From NCBI GenBank assembly GCA_021785655.1, contig JAJYET010000005.1, forward strand, positions 20,279-84,278: 64,000 bases of DNA, in the 5' to 3' direction. Below the pieces are notes generated by a model, which saw nothing but the letters and a program-made list of their open reading frames with translations, was not told the DNA's origin and searched no databases. Numbering within the stretch: the stretch's first letter is position 1; every line of letters begins with the position of its first letter. Positions 43,234-51,758 of this stretch are shown here, in pieces. A program made the position numbers and the translations under genes. The DNA comes from a bacterium. GTDB taxonomy: Bacteria > Chloroflexota > Dormibacteria > Aeolococcales > Bog-877.

Positions 43234-44139
43234 ATGCGATCGTTTACTACGCGGCTCGCGCTTGTCGGCGCATTGGTATGCGGGCTGGCAACAGCCTTCT
43301 CCGGGACCGTCCAAGCGGCCAGCGCGACGACGACTGCATCGCCATCAGCCCCGACGCTCACAGCTTCACAAGTCGCTGCGGTCGCAGGATACAAGGCTAG
43401 TCATGACACAGAAGCGGCCCAGATAGCCGCCCTTGGTGCGCAGTACGCGGCTCTGAATGCCACGAAGACGCAAGCCTTTCAAGACGGCACCGTCACAAGA
43501 CCTGGAGCCCCACGGGGTTCTCGCGGCAGTGGCATTAGTCCAAACATTCTCTGCTGCGGCAATCCTAATCCGCCGAGCGAAGCGGTTGTTCCCTACCTGG
43601 TCCAATATGGACAGGACACTGGTTGGTTCTGCGGCCCGGCCACGGTCGCCGAGATGTCTGCGACCGTACCTGGACCGAGCGCGTACAACTTGAACCAGTA
43701 CGCTGTCGCGAGCTACATGGGGACGACCACGTCCGGAACGGGCGAAGGCCAGGAGGTCGGCGGGCTCAACTACTATGTGGGTCAGCCAGACATGGGGTAC
43801 GCGTTCTATTCGTTTGTCGATATGAACTACACCCCTACATCTGCCCAGGATAACACCTTTGTGAAGAATCTTGAGTGGGATGTGACCCTCGGAACTCCCA
43901 TTGCTGGCGACGCATGGGAAGTGGGGGGGAGCTACCCGGGTGAATATCCACATCTCGTCGGGCACCCCTACAACCAGACCATCTTCCACTTCTTTGAGAT
44001 CGGAGGGTATAACCTCAACAACGGGGATTTATATTACGCTGACTCCGCGAACACGGTATGGAGTACGGTTCCTCCGTACTCATGGTACCCGATTTCTACG
44101 GTAGAGACGATCTTGGGTGGGCGGGGCTATATCTGGTAG
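43234..44139 (+). CDS. Secreted C39-like cysteine peptidase (papain fold)
   Basis: 301 residues. Signal peptide 1-29 (cleavage after V-Q-A). A helical pro-region is followed by the catalytic motif T-G-W-F-C-G-P-A-T (Cys nucleophile), a late H-F-F-E-I-G-G-Y (His) and Y-Y-A-D-S-A (Asp), the order of the peptidase_C39_2 family. It should act outside the cell, either on surface proteins or peptidoglycan peptides. Base composition is closer to cargo genes at 27-32 kb than to transfer genes. Confidence 0.75.
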   Translation: MRSFTTRLALVGALVCGLATAFSGTVQAASATTTASPSAPTLTASQVAAVAGYKASHDTEAAQIAALGAQYAALNATKTQAFQDGTVTRPGAPRGSRGSGISPNILCCGNPNPPSEAVVPYLVQYGQDTGWFCGPATVAEMSATVPGPSAYNLNQYAVASYMGTTTSGTGEGQEVGGLNYYVGQPDMGYAFYSFVDMNYTPTSAQDNTFVKNLEWDVTLGTPIAGDAWEVGGSYPGEYPHLVGHPYNQTIFHFFEIGGYNLNNGDLYYADSANTVWSTVPPYSWYPISTVETILGGRGYIW

Positions 44140-45310
44140 GTCAATTCCAACCTGCGGTCTGCTTCTTCTCTTGAGTTGTGGAGTGGTGGCATGCGCCGGC
44201 ATGCCGCCACTCCACGCCGGAGGAAGGACTGGCCAGCACGTCGGGGCCACGGCGCACGCCTCCGTCACCGTTGCGTCCTGTATTGGTTCAATGCCGCCCG
44301 CTTGGATGTCGAGGTTTCAGGCAGGGGGGATGGTTCTGCCCCAAGGAGTCGGATTCAGTTCTGGCGTGGTCCAAGGCAATCTCGTGTTCGGTCAAGAGAC
44401 TGAATCCACCTCCGTCGGCCTCTGGCTTGCCCAAGTGAACTTCACGACTGGACAGCTGAGCCACATTTCGCCACTTCCTTCGGGAGCGGCTGGTGTTGAC
44501 GCGATCGCTGCGGACCTGCCTTGGGTGGTCTGGCAGGAGGGCGACTCGCAATACCAAGAGAGCGACTGGAGCATTCACGCTTGGAACCAGCTGACGGGCC
44601 GGACTGAGACATTGGCAACGTCGCAGTCTGGAGCTGGGGGCTTCGTCACCGGGCAGCCACCAGCTCCGGTCGTCTGGAGCGGTTTGGCGAGTTGGGCACA
44701 GCCCGTGATAGGTGGCAGCTATGACCTTGTGCTGGCCAATCTGTCTGGTGGGCCGATGCGAACCCTGGCAGTTGGGAAGCTCAGTTCACCGGTCATTGCC
44801 GGCCCATACCTGGTATGGGCTGAGCAGTCCGCGACGGGTGAGACCTATTTCCATGCGATCTATACATCCACGCTGAAACCAGCGCCGCTTCCGCCAGCCC
44901 TGCGAGGACCCCAGTCGGTTCTGTACCTTGCGGGTTCGACACGGTACCTCGCTTGGAGCAATAGCACGATCAACACCCTCATGGTCTGGCGCGTTGGATC
45001 TACCCATTTTGACGAGTTCGCGCCGACGGTGCCAAAGTACGGATCGCCAAACTTCCAGTTTCTGCAGATCGCTGGCCCGTACGTCCTGTGGTACGGCGGA
45101 TACGCTCCGCTCGCCATTGACGTGAGAACTGGGCACGGCTTCTTGGTTCCCCAGGGCCTTGCGGCGCTGGTCGGGAACGACAGTTGGCTGGTTGGGGGCG
45201 GGCCAGTGAGCGCGCCGTCTTCATCGAAGTCAATGCCCGGGCCCTTCAAGCTGCGCTTAGTGCGGGTGGCTACGACCTCCGTTCCAGCCATTCCCGCGTG
45301 CGCGGGGTAG
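44117..45310 (+). CDS. Putative beta-propeller lipoprotein
   Basis: 397 residues from GTG 44117, overlapping the peptidase gene by 23 nt. Signal helix C-G-L-L-L-L-L-S-C-G-V-V-A-C with lipobox V-V-A-C. The mature chain has repeated strand-turn units ending in W (L-V-W-A-E-Q, L-A-W-S-N-S, L-W-Y-G-G), suggesting a WD/PQQ-like propeller. Translational coupling implies it works with the peptidase at the surface. Confidence 0.65.
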   Translation: MGGAISGRSIPTCGLLLLLSCGVVACAGMPPLHAGGRTGQHVGATAHASVTVASCIGSMPPAWMSRFQAGGMVLPQGVGFSSGVVQGNLVFGQETESTSVGLWLAQVNFTTGQLSHISPLPSGAAGVDAIAADLPWVVWQEGDSQYQESDWSIHAWNQLTGRTETLATSQSGAGGFVTGQPPAPVVWSGLASWAQPVIGGSYDLVLANLSGGPMRTLAVGKLSSPVIAGPYLVWAEQSATGETYFHAIYTSTLKPAPLPPALRGPQSVLYLAGSTRYLAWSNSTINTLMVWRVGSTHFDEFAPTVPKYGSPNFQFLQIAGPYVLWYGGYAPLAIDVRTGHGFLVPQGLAALVGNDSWLVGGGPVSAPSSSKSMPGPFKLRLVRVATTSVPAIPACAG

Positions 45311-45486
45311 TCCCTTTCATTCGGCATGAGGCAGGCCGCCACCTGGGTGTGATTGGGTCGGGCTTATCCCCATCTGTGACCGGGAGCGGCCGAGGGCTGT
45401 TGGGGAGGCTACTCATGCGCAGGGCGGGGGATGGAGGCGAGGTGGTCAACGCGAGAGCGTGACCCAGTTCGGGTAGTGCGTCCGCT

Positions 45487-46119
45487 CTACCAGGACTCCG
45501 CCAGGCTGGAAACGTCCGGGGAGCCGGTCGGCTCAGTGGTCGTATCCTCGGCGGCGGCCGCCTGCCGCTCGGCGATGCCCCTCGCCACCTCCCATGGCTC
45601 CATAGGCGGCGGAAGGTCCGGCGGCACGTCGCCCCAAGCGCCCTCGGCGGCTTGGTCGGTCTCGGCGGCGGCCCGAGGCGCGGCCAGCTCCGCGTAGGAG
45701 GGAGGCTTGCTCCGAGAGCACGTCCCGTCCGGGCCGGGGCACGGCCGGAAGCTGTCCTTCCAGCGGGGCACGGCACGCTCCAGGTCGGTGTCCCAGTCCG
45801 TCATCCGATAGAGCGGGGCGGCCCCGATCTCCCCGTCCTTGATCGGAGGGAAGTAGGCAGCGTCCAGCCGCGCCTTCAGGCCACGGAGGGTGGCAACGGC
45901 GTCGGAGTGGTGCGGCCAGCACGGCTTCACGGCCTCGGCAGGCTCCGGCCAGCCAGAGCGGAACACGTGCTCCACCCAGTCCATGAGAGTCCGTTCGGCG
46001 AACGGACGCGAGGAAGGCGGCAGGTCGCACCAGGGCGACCACGGCGGTTGGGCCGGGGCGGGAGGCGCTGCCTCGACCGGAGCCACCTCCACGTCCGCGG
46101 CGCGCCCGTCCTCATCCAT
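45487..46119 (-). CDS. Hypothetical protein of the transfer operon
   Basis: 210 residues, soluble, rich in Pro, Glu and Trp, with a moderately conserved-looking middle (M-T-D-W-D-T-D-L-E-R-A-V-P-R-W). No family recognised. Last gene of a run of overlapping genes that begins upstream of the coupling protein. Confidence 0.5.
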   Translation of the reverse strand: MDEDGRAADVEVAPVEAAPPAPAQPPWSPWCDLPPSSRPFAERTLMDWVEHVFRSGWPEPAEAVKPCWPHHSDAVATLRGLKARLDAAYFPPIKDGEIGAAPLYRMTDWDTDLERAVPRWKDSFRPCPGPDGTCSRSKPPSYAELAAPRAAAETDQAAEGAWGDVPPDLPPPMEPWEVARGIAERQAAAAEDTTTEPTGSPDVSSLAESW

Positions 46120-46201
46120 GGCTCGGCTCCTCCTTGGGCTTCCTCGCGGCGGTGTCGTCGGGAGTGCCTAGCGCATTTGCACCATGGGTGGCTGCGGCCA
46201 T
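46112..46201 (-). CDS. Possible 29-aa coupling ORF
   Basis: ATG 46201 overlaps the upstream TGA (TGATG) and its stop lies 8 nt inside the next gene. The end of this frame includes AAGGAGGAG, which serves as the ribosome-binding site of the downstream ATG 46119. It may exist only to keep ribosomes moving across the gap. Confidence 0.3.
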   Translation of the reverse strand: MAAATHGANALGTPDDTAARKPKEEPSHG

Positions 46202-46473
46202 CACAGGCCCGGCAGCCACGGCGTCACTGGGCGGCGGCTCCCACGACGATTGGGCCACCGCCTCCGGCATGCGGCCCGGTACCGGCGCTCCGCCTGGTCG
46301 GCCGCCGCCTCGAGCTCTTGCGCCCGGGGAGTGCCGGCCACCTCCCGGGGCTCGCGGCCGAGACTCCCGCATTGAGCAGCCCACCAGACTTCCCGGCGAG
46401 CACAAGCCGCGTCTCGCGCCTCCTGCAGGAGCGCCAGCTCTCCATCGCTCGGTCGGGGGGCGCTCACGGTCAT
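46201..46473 (-). CDS. Small helical hypothetical protein, 90 aa
   Basis: ATG 46473 overlaps the upstream stop by 4 nt. Highly helical and Arg/Ala/Glu-rich (E-L-E-A-A-A-D-Q-A-E-R-R-Y-R-A-A), likely coiled coil. No family recognised. Confidence 0.45.
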   Translation of the reverse strand: MTVSAPRPSDGELALLQEARDAACARREVWWAAQCGSLGREPREVAGTPRAQELEAAADQAERRYRAACRRRWPNRRGSRRPVTPWLPGL

Positions 46474-47054
46474 GAGGAGTTGTCCGCCAAGAGGCCAGCC
46501 AAGGGGCGTCGGCCCCGCCGGAGGGCGAGCGGCATGGACTCAGGCAGTCCCCTATCGCGCCTCCGGTGAGCTGCCTGGCGGCAGGCGTTGGAGCACGTGC
46601 GCCGGGGGCGTCCGGGACCCCTCGGCGGGCCGAGAGGCCGGCCGCAGACCACGCAGCGCCCTGGTAGGGTTTCGTCCCGCACTACAGCGGCCAGCGGGGC
46701 GGGAGAAGGACTGGGGGCGGGCGTTGGGACATCGGGGTCGGCAATCATGGCACTTACCCCTTCTGCCTGGCGTCCAAGCGCGGCCCGCAGGTCCGCCACC
46801 TCGGCCTCCAGCCGGTCGAGGCGAGGCCCACGTTCCAGCCAGGCCCGCGTGCGGCAGGCCCCCGAGCAGGTCCGCCGGTCGCGACGGCCCCGATGGGGAG
46901 ACGGGGAGGGCAGTGGAAGCCCACAGACCATGCACCGCTTGCGCCGCCGGGCCAGCCGTCTTGGCCGCACCTCCACGCCCGCCGCCATGAGGGCTGCCCG
47001 CAGGTCCGCGACCTCGGCCTCCAGGGCGTCCAGGCGAGCGGCAGGCTGGCTCAC
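46470..47054 (-). CDS. Protein with two duplicated coiled-coil/zinc-finger units
   Basis: 194 residues. The unit 'R-L-x-x-L-E-A-E-V-A-D-L-R-A-A-L' occurs twice (about 7-22 and 79-94). Each is followed by a zinc knuckle, C-M-V-C-G ... C-S-G-A-C and C-V-V-C-G ... C-S-N-A-C-R-Q. An internal duplication is therefore likely. The knuckles look nucleic-acid binding. It overlaps the coupling-protein gene by 4 nt and may link substrate DNA to it. Confidence 0.6.
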   Translation of the reverse strand: MSQPAARLDALEAEVADLRAALMAAGVEVRPRRLARRRKRCMVCGLPLPSPSPHRGRRDRRTCSGACRTRAWLERGPRLDRLEAEVADLRAALGRQAEGVSAMIADPDVPTPAPSPSPAPLAAVVRDETLPGRCVVCGRPLGPPRGPGRPRRTCSNACRQAAHRRRDRGLPESMPLALRRGRRPLAGLLADNSS

Positions 47055-48643
47055 AGCAAGTCCCGCAGCCGCGCCCAGCGCGAGGGGAGGGCACGGGGAG
47101 CCGCCAGCGCGGCCCGCAGGTCAGCGGCGGCCCGCGGAGCGGCCAGCTCTTCGGCCCGCGCCATCGCCTCCAGCAGGGAGGGCAGCGCCGGGAGCTGGAC
47201 TGGGCGGGCTCCCTGGCGGTCCATGAGGATCGCCTTTCCCGCCGGCAAGCGGGTCAGGTCGCTCATCTTGTAGCGCGGCGTCTCCATCAGGGTGTGAGTC
47301 TCGCTCTTGCCATTTCGGGCCGGGCCGGGACCTGATCCGCCAGACTGCGACCCGACGCTGGGACGCCACCGCTCGACCTCGCCGACGGCCTTGCTCACGT
47401 TCGTGAGGAAGCCTTCCTGGTCCTGCAAACCAGCGCCGATCAGTCGAACGCTGGTGTCCCAGATGGCGCTCGCCCCCGCCGGCCCCCACCGCTCGGTCAG
47501 CTGCGAAAACGACTGGACGGCGACGCAAGCCGTTATTCCGCGGCCGCGGGCCTGTGCGAGCAGTTGCACAAGGTTGGGAAGAGGGCTGATCGCGGCGGCC
47601 TCGTCAATCACAAAGAGCACCGGCCGAGCTCGGCCCTTGAGACGGCCCGGCCCACCCGGAGCCGCGTCCGCCTTTGCCTCCGCCTTCTCCCAGATCGCGT
47701 TGATCAGGGCTACCGTCAGAGGGGCCAGGACCGAGACTGTGCTCTTGCCCCCCTTGTCGAGGATGTACAGGGTGTCCGATGTGTCCAGGAAAGCGTCAAT
47801 GTCGAAGGCAGGCTCGATCAGGTCAGGCGTGCAGCCGTCCAGAACGGCGGGATCTTCGCAGGCTTCGAAGACCAAGCGGGCCATCGCCATCACCCCTTCT
47901 CGAGTTTCTTCAGCTTTGCCGCCCAGTGTGGCCAGCCGGCTACCGAACCGGGCACGGGAGCCGTGGCTCTTGAGCACCCTCTGGGGCTCAGCCAGTTCGT
48001 CGCGGTCCAGCCACGCCATGACCTGCTCCACTCCGGCTCCCTTCACGGCCGCTGCATGGGCATAGGCGGTCACCACCGCCACCGCGTTCTTCTCCCAGAA
48101 CGGATCTCCCTTCGCGCCGCCCATGAGGGCCGTTTCCATCATCGAGGTGATGCGGTCCTTGGCGATCCCGGCGTCCTCACAGCCGTCCAAGGGGTTCCAT
48201 CTCACGCGCTGGTATGGCAGGCTCGCGGCCTGCTTGCCGGGCCAGTCGAGGACCATGACCGTCCCAAGGTGCTCCCGTAGCGGACCCGTCCAAAGCACCT
48301 GGTCGGGCTTTGTGGAGATGTCGATGACCGGGCCACGGCCGCCCCACTGGGCGATCACGCCTGCCAGCCACCCAGCGCTCTTGTGCCCAACTCCCGGAGC
48401 CCCGACCATGATGGCCGTAGCCTCGGTCACGTCCACGCCGTTGACCACGCGCTGGCCGCCCAGGATCGCATCGTGCCACCAGTCGCCCCGACGGACGGGC
48501 ATGCCGTCGGTCAGGAAGCGGGCCGACGCATCCATCCCCAAGTAGATCCCGCTTTTGAACCATCCGGGCGGAGGTAGCGCGACCTCGCCCTCTGGCAACG
48601 GGGTGAAACGGTTGCGAAACCGTTTCAGGGCTCCATCTACCAC
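47051..48643 (-). CDS. VirD4/TraG-like type IV coupling protein with altered P-loop
   Basis: 530 residues from GTG 48643. The TraG/TraD nucleotide-binding domain is recognisable: Walker B V-L-F-V-I-D-E-A-A, W-N-P-L-D-G, and late motifs C-V-A-V-Q-S-F-S-Q-L and the A-I-L-M-D strand. The P-loop reads G-A-P-G-V-G-H-K-S (81-89): His stands between the second Gly and Lys, so it departs from G-x4-G-K-S. There is no N-terminal TM pair, so it may be a soluble variant. It would dock the relaxase-DNA complex. Confidence 0.8.
   Translation of the reverse strand: MVDGALKRFRNRFTPLPEGEVALPPPGWFKSGIYLGMDASARFLTDGMPVRRGDWWHDAILGGQRVVNGVDVTEATAIMVGAPGVGHKSAGWLAGVIAQWGGRGPVIDISTKPDQVLWTGPLREHLGTVMVLDWPGKQAASLPYQRVRWNPLDGCEDAGIAKDRITSMMETALMGGAKGDPFWEKNAVAVVTAYAHAAAVKGAGVEQVMAWLDRDELAEPQRVLKSHGSRARFGSRLATLGGKAEETREGVMAMARLVFEACEDPAVLDGCTPDLIEPAFDIDAFLDTSDTLYILDKGGKSTVSVLAPLTVALINAIWEKAEAKADAAPGGPGRLKGRARPVLFVIDEAAAISPLPNLVQLLAQARGRGITACVAVQSFSQLTERWGPAGASAIWDTSVRLIGAGLQDQEGFLTNVSKAVGEVERWRPSVGSQSGGSGPGPARNGKSETHTLMETPRYKMSDLTRLPAGKAILMDRQGARPVQLPALPSLLEAMARAEELAAPRAAADLRAALAAPRALPSRWARLRDLL
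48605..48626. repeat. 9-bp inverted repeat at the coupling-protein 5' end
   Basis: GAAACGGTT-GCGA-AACCGTTTC, perfect arms. It lies inside codons 6-13 of the coupling-protein gene and would form a hairpin or an operator. Confidence 0.4.
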
Positions 48644-49047
48644 GTCACCACCACGGTGTTCGACCTGGGCGGCGAGGCGCTTGGTCCAGGACCGGCCAAG
48701 CTTGGCACCGGGCCGCTCAAGACGAAGCTGGTCTGGCCCGAAACGCCCTCATCTGTGTACTCGACGGTCCAGCTACCATCCTCGCGAGTGCCCAGGAACG
48801 GGACGCCCAGCCGATGGAAGGGCGCGCCCGAGGGGGTGAGCGTGTAGGTCTTGCCGACTTGCTGACCCGTCGCCGTCAGCACCACTATGTGCTCGCCGCC
48901 CGGCCCCGCCTTCACCGGGCCCGCGCTCAGGTGCAGGGCGCTGGCGACGTTGGCATGGGCCTTGGGCGGCGCCGACGCAGCGTGCCCACAGCCCGCTACG
49001 AGCAGCGCCGCGGCTCCGAGCGCACCAACCGAAAGACGCAAGAACAT
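48637..49047 (-). CDS. Small lipoprotein of the transfer operon
   Basis: 136 residues from ATG 49047. Lipobox L-V-A-G-C with Cys20. The mature part is a small beta domain (H-I-V-V-L-T-A-T-G ... W-T-V-E-Y-T-D-E-G) and a Pro/Ser tail. It overlaps the coupling-protein start by 7 nt. By position it could be an entry-exclusion or channel lipoprotein. Confidence 0.6.
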   Translation of the reverse strand: MFLRLSVGALGAAALLVAGCGHAASAPPKAHANVASALHLSAGPVKAGPGGEHIVVLTATGQQVGKTYTLTPSGAPFHRLGVPFLGTREDGSWTVEYTDEGVSGQTSFVLSGPVPSLAGPGPSASPPRSNTVVVTW

Positions 49048-49061
49048 GTCATACCCTCCAC

Positions 49062-49553
49062 CTATTCATCGTCGTCGCCGTTGGCGACTGAGGCCAGCCA
49101 GTCGTCGAGGGACCGATCCACGGTCGCGCCGACGCGTGGTCGGTTTGGAGCGGCGGAGCCTCTCTGCTGACGCGGCCAGCGGAACCGGCCGCCGCGGCCA
49201 GGGACACCAATCAGCAGCCGCCAGAAGGCGCGCGCCACGATGGCAGCCGTCAGCAGCAGGCCCACGATCACGAGCACCACCGCCACGGGCGAGACGGGAT
49301 GCCCCAGGTCCCAGAGGACTTGGAGCCAGTCGGGGCTCGGGTGGTTCGGACTGACGACGGACACGAGGGCCCGGCCGACGGCGGGCCACACACGCCCGAA
49401 GGCTTGCGGGAGCTGGCCGCGGGGGTCGGCTCCAGCGAGCGTGAGGACGAGCCAGCCCACCTCCCAGATCGCCGACGCGCACGCCCCCCAAATGGCTACG
49501 TCCACCTCCATCGAGTGGTGATGCCCCGTGCTGGGCGGGGGCTTGGGTCTCAT
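49062..49553 (-). CDS. Two-helix membrane protein of the transfer operon
   Basis: 163 residues from ATG 49553 (ATGA overlap with the HNH gene). TM segments at about 17-38 (V-A-I-W-G-A-C-A-S-A-I-W) and 88-110 (V-A-V-V-L-V-I-V-G-L-L-L), basic cytoplasmic C-terminus. No family recognised. Confidence 0.55.
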   Translation of the reverse strand: MRPKPPPSTGHHHSMEVDVAIWGACASAIWEVGWLVLTLAGADPRGQLPQAFGRVWPAVGRALVSVVSPNHPSPDWLQVLWDLGHPVSPVAVVLVIVGLLLTAAIVARAFWRLLIGVPGRGGRFRWPRQQRGSAAPNRPRVGATVDRSLDDWLASVANGDDDE

Positions 49554-50095
49554 GACGAGGCCCCCAGCAAGCGACGGAGCAAGCCACTTTGGGCCGGGCC
49601 GCCGAATTCCGGCGGGACCTTGATCCCATACTCGCGCTCCAAGAGCGAGAGGTCGAGCCGCCACTGGCGGCGGGATCGCCCGCGCACCAGCGCCAGCTCC
49701 CGGCGGGCGTACTCGGCCGCCCGCTGCAGCGACCATCCATTCACTCGCGCGAGCCGGGCGAGCGCGTCGCGCGCCACCTCGTCCGAGCCCGACACCGTGC
49801 GCGTCCGGCCGAGGTGCGTTGTCGCATGGCACATGTCGCACAGGCAGGCAATGTGCGTGAGCACCTGCCTGTTGCCCTCAAAACCCCAATATTCATGCGC
49901 CTCCCAGGGACGATCATGGTTGTCGCCGGCGCACGCCTCGCACACGTGCGGGAGGTACACCTGGTGCCGAATCTCATCCCAATGCTCGGGCATCGCAGTG
50001 CGCACGTTGACTTCCGACATCGAGGACGGAATCAACGTCAGCGGGAGGCGGAGTGGGGACGTCACAAAACCATCCTCCCACCGAATCCACGACAC
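49550..50095 (-). CDS. HNH-like zinc-binding protein
   Basis: 181 residues from ATG 50095. It matches a widespread phage/plasmid HNH type: L-I-P-S-S-M-x-x-V-N-V-R, then W-D-E-I-R, C-E-A-C, E-A-H-E-Y-W and a final C-D-M-C-H-A-T-T-H-L-G. Four Cys and the His residues would hold zinc, with the E-x-H-E segment providing the nuclease-like core. Role unknown, possibly oriT-related nicking or a structural relic. Confidence 0.7.
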   Translation of the reverse strand: MSWIRWEDGFVTSPLRLPLTLIPSSMSEVNVRTAMPEHWDEIRHQVYLPHVCEACAGDNHDRPWEAHEYWGFEGNRQVLTHIACLCDMCHATTHLGRTRTVSGSDEVARDALARLARVNGWSLQRAAEYARRELALVRGRSRRQWRLDLSLLEREYGIKVPPEFGGPAQSGLLRRLLGASS

Positions 50096-50118
50096 ATCCG
50101 CGACATCTGGGCGCGGTC

Positions 50119-51756
50119 CTACTCGCCGCCCGGTGCGGTCGGCGGAGGCGGCTCGTCTCGACGGGGGAGATCGCCCAATGCTGAGTAGTTGCGTCGCAGT
50201 TGCTCGATCCTCTGGTCCAGCTCCAGGCGTTGGGGGTGGGTGAGGGGCGAGGTCGCACCAGCGCGTCCCGGGTGGAACCGGCCCTGGTCGTTGGCGAGGT
50301 TCTGCTCTGTGACCCAGCTGTGCAACTGCGCGCGGTCGCTCTTGAAGTTGTCCAGCTGATCCGCGGACAGGTTCGGGGCGACCTCAGCTTGGATCGAGTT
50401 GAGCCGCTGGTTCAGCTCCGCCTCCTGCTGGCGGCCGGCGATGGTCCCGGCCCCGAATTGCGCGGCGGAGTCCGCCGCCAAACCCCGCCCCATCGCCATC
50501 CGAGCGCCCTGTCGGGCTCCCAGCACCAGGCTGTGGCTTCTTTTCTCACCCTCGGCCGGGTGGACCAGGCCCTTCTCCGCCCCGACGACGCTGGCCATCA
50601 CGGTCCCCACCACGTCGGCGGAGACGTTGTGCCTTGGGAAGAGAAAGCCCTTGGCCAGCCCCCGGGGCCCAGCGCCCCATCCACCCCCGCCGCCACCCTG
50701 ACCCCACGAGCCGCCGTCGGGGCCGGACCCTGCCGCCCCGCCAACCGGACGGCGAGTGAAGCTCCCTGAGCTCAACGGAGCGTTCCCCACCAGGTTCCTC
50801 GCGGCTCTCGGACTCAGCGCCAGCACCTCCACCAGGCCTCCGATTCCCATGCCAGCACCGCCCACCGCGCCACCCTCCGCGGCCTTCACAGCCTTGGTGG
50901 TGAACATGAGGCCAGCGTCCATCAGAAGGAGGGCGGAGATGATCTTCAGAGGGCCCGAGCCCGGAGTCGAGATCGCCAGGGCCAGGGTGATCGCGAAGCC
51001 GGCCCCTCCGATCACTTGGGCGACCATCGCGCCCAGCACCGTCCCCAGCCACCAGCGGAAGAAGGCGTTGTTGGTGTCGTAGGCCGCGATGGGGAGCGCC
51101 AGCGGCATGAAGGCCAGCCCAAAGATGAGGATCACGCTGCGCATGACCATCAGGACCACGAGGTAGAGGACGAGGCAGAGCATCGCGACCCCGAAGAGGA
51201 CCACGAGGCTCACGAACGGGAGCGCGCCACCTGAGACGAACGAGATCACCCCACTCAGGATGTCCGACTCGAAGGCGCTCGCCATCGTGCCGGCGAAGTG
51301 CCCGAGGGTGAAGACCGAGAGCAGGCTGACGGTGATCGCGCCTCCGAGCTGGGTGGAGGCACTCACGATGTACCCGAAGATGTGGTACGCGACGTTGGTC
51401 CCGGGCGCGAGGAGCAGGGCGAGGATCAGGTAGCGGGGCAGCACGTCGAACAGCGCCATGCCCGGCGCGACCTGATCGTCCTTCATGAGCTTGAGGTACC
51501 GGGCCGCCGTGGCGATGCTCAGCACCCCCAGGGCGAGCGGGGCCATCACGGCGTACAGGTGGGGGACCACCGACATTGAGGTGGGGTTGAGCTGGCCCGT
51601 CAGGGTCAGGAACAGCCACCCCAGCGGGCTGTGCGGGTTGGTGGGGTTCCCGATGAACGTGTTGAAGAACCACGACCAAACCACTGCCAGGGGATTGCTG
51701 ACCAAGTGGAAGAGTCCACCGATGATCGTCCCGAGATGGCCGAGCGACGAGAACAC
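50119..51756 (-). CDS. VirB6/TrbL-like channel membrane protein
   Basis: 545 residues from GTG 51756. Seven or eight hydrophobic helices fill residues about 10-330, with the long periplasmic loop and Ser/Gly pattern of TrbL/VirB6 proteins. A Gly-rich hinge (G-S-W-G-Q-G-G-G-G-G-G-W) leads to a hydrophilic helical C-terminus of about 180 residues. It is the clearest mating-channel component here. Confidence 0.7.
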   Translation of the reverse strand: MFSSLGHLGTIIGGLFHLVSNPLAVVWSWFFNTFIGNPTNPHSPLGWLFLTLTGQLNPTSMSVVPHLYAVMAPLALGVLSIATAARYLKLMKDDQVAPGMALFDVLPRYLILALLLAPGTNVAYHIFGYIVSASTQLGGAITVSLLSVFTLGHFAGTMASAFESDILSGVISFVSGGALPFVSLVVLFGVAMLCLVLYLVVLMVMRSVILIFGLAFMPLALPIAAYDTNNAFFRWWLGTVLGAMVAQVIGGAGFAITLALAISTPGSGPLKIISALLLMDAGLMFTTKAVKAAEGGAVGGAGMGIGGLVEVLALSPRAARNLVGNAPLSSGSFTRRPVGGAAGSGPDGGSWGQGGGGGGWGAGPRGLAKGFLFPRHNVSADVVGTVMASVVGAEKGLVHPAEGEKRSHSLVLGARQGARMAMGRGLAADSAAQFGAGTIAGRQQEAELNQRLNSIQAEVAPNLSADQLDNFKSDRAQLHSWVTEQNLANDQGRFHPGRAGATSPLTHPQRLELDQRIEQLRRNYSALGDLPRRDEPPPPTAPGGE

Positions 51757-51758
51757 GG

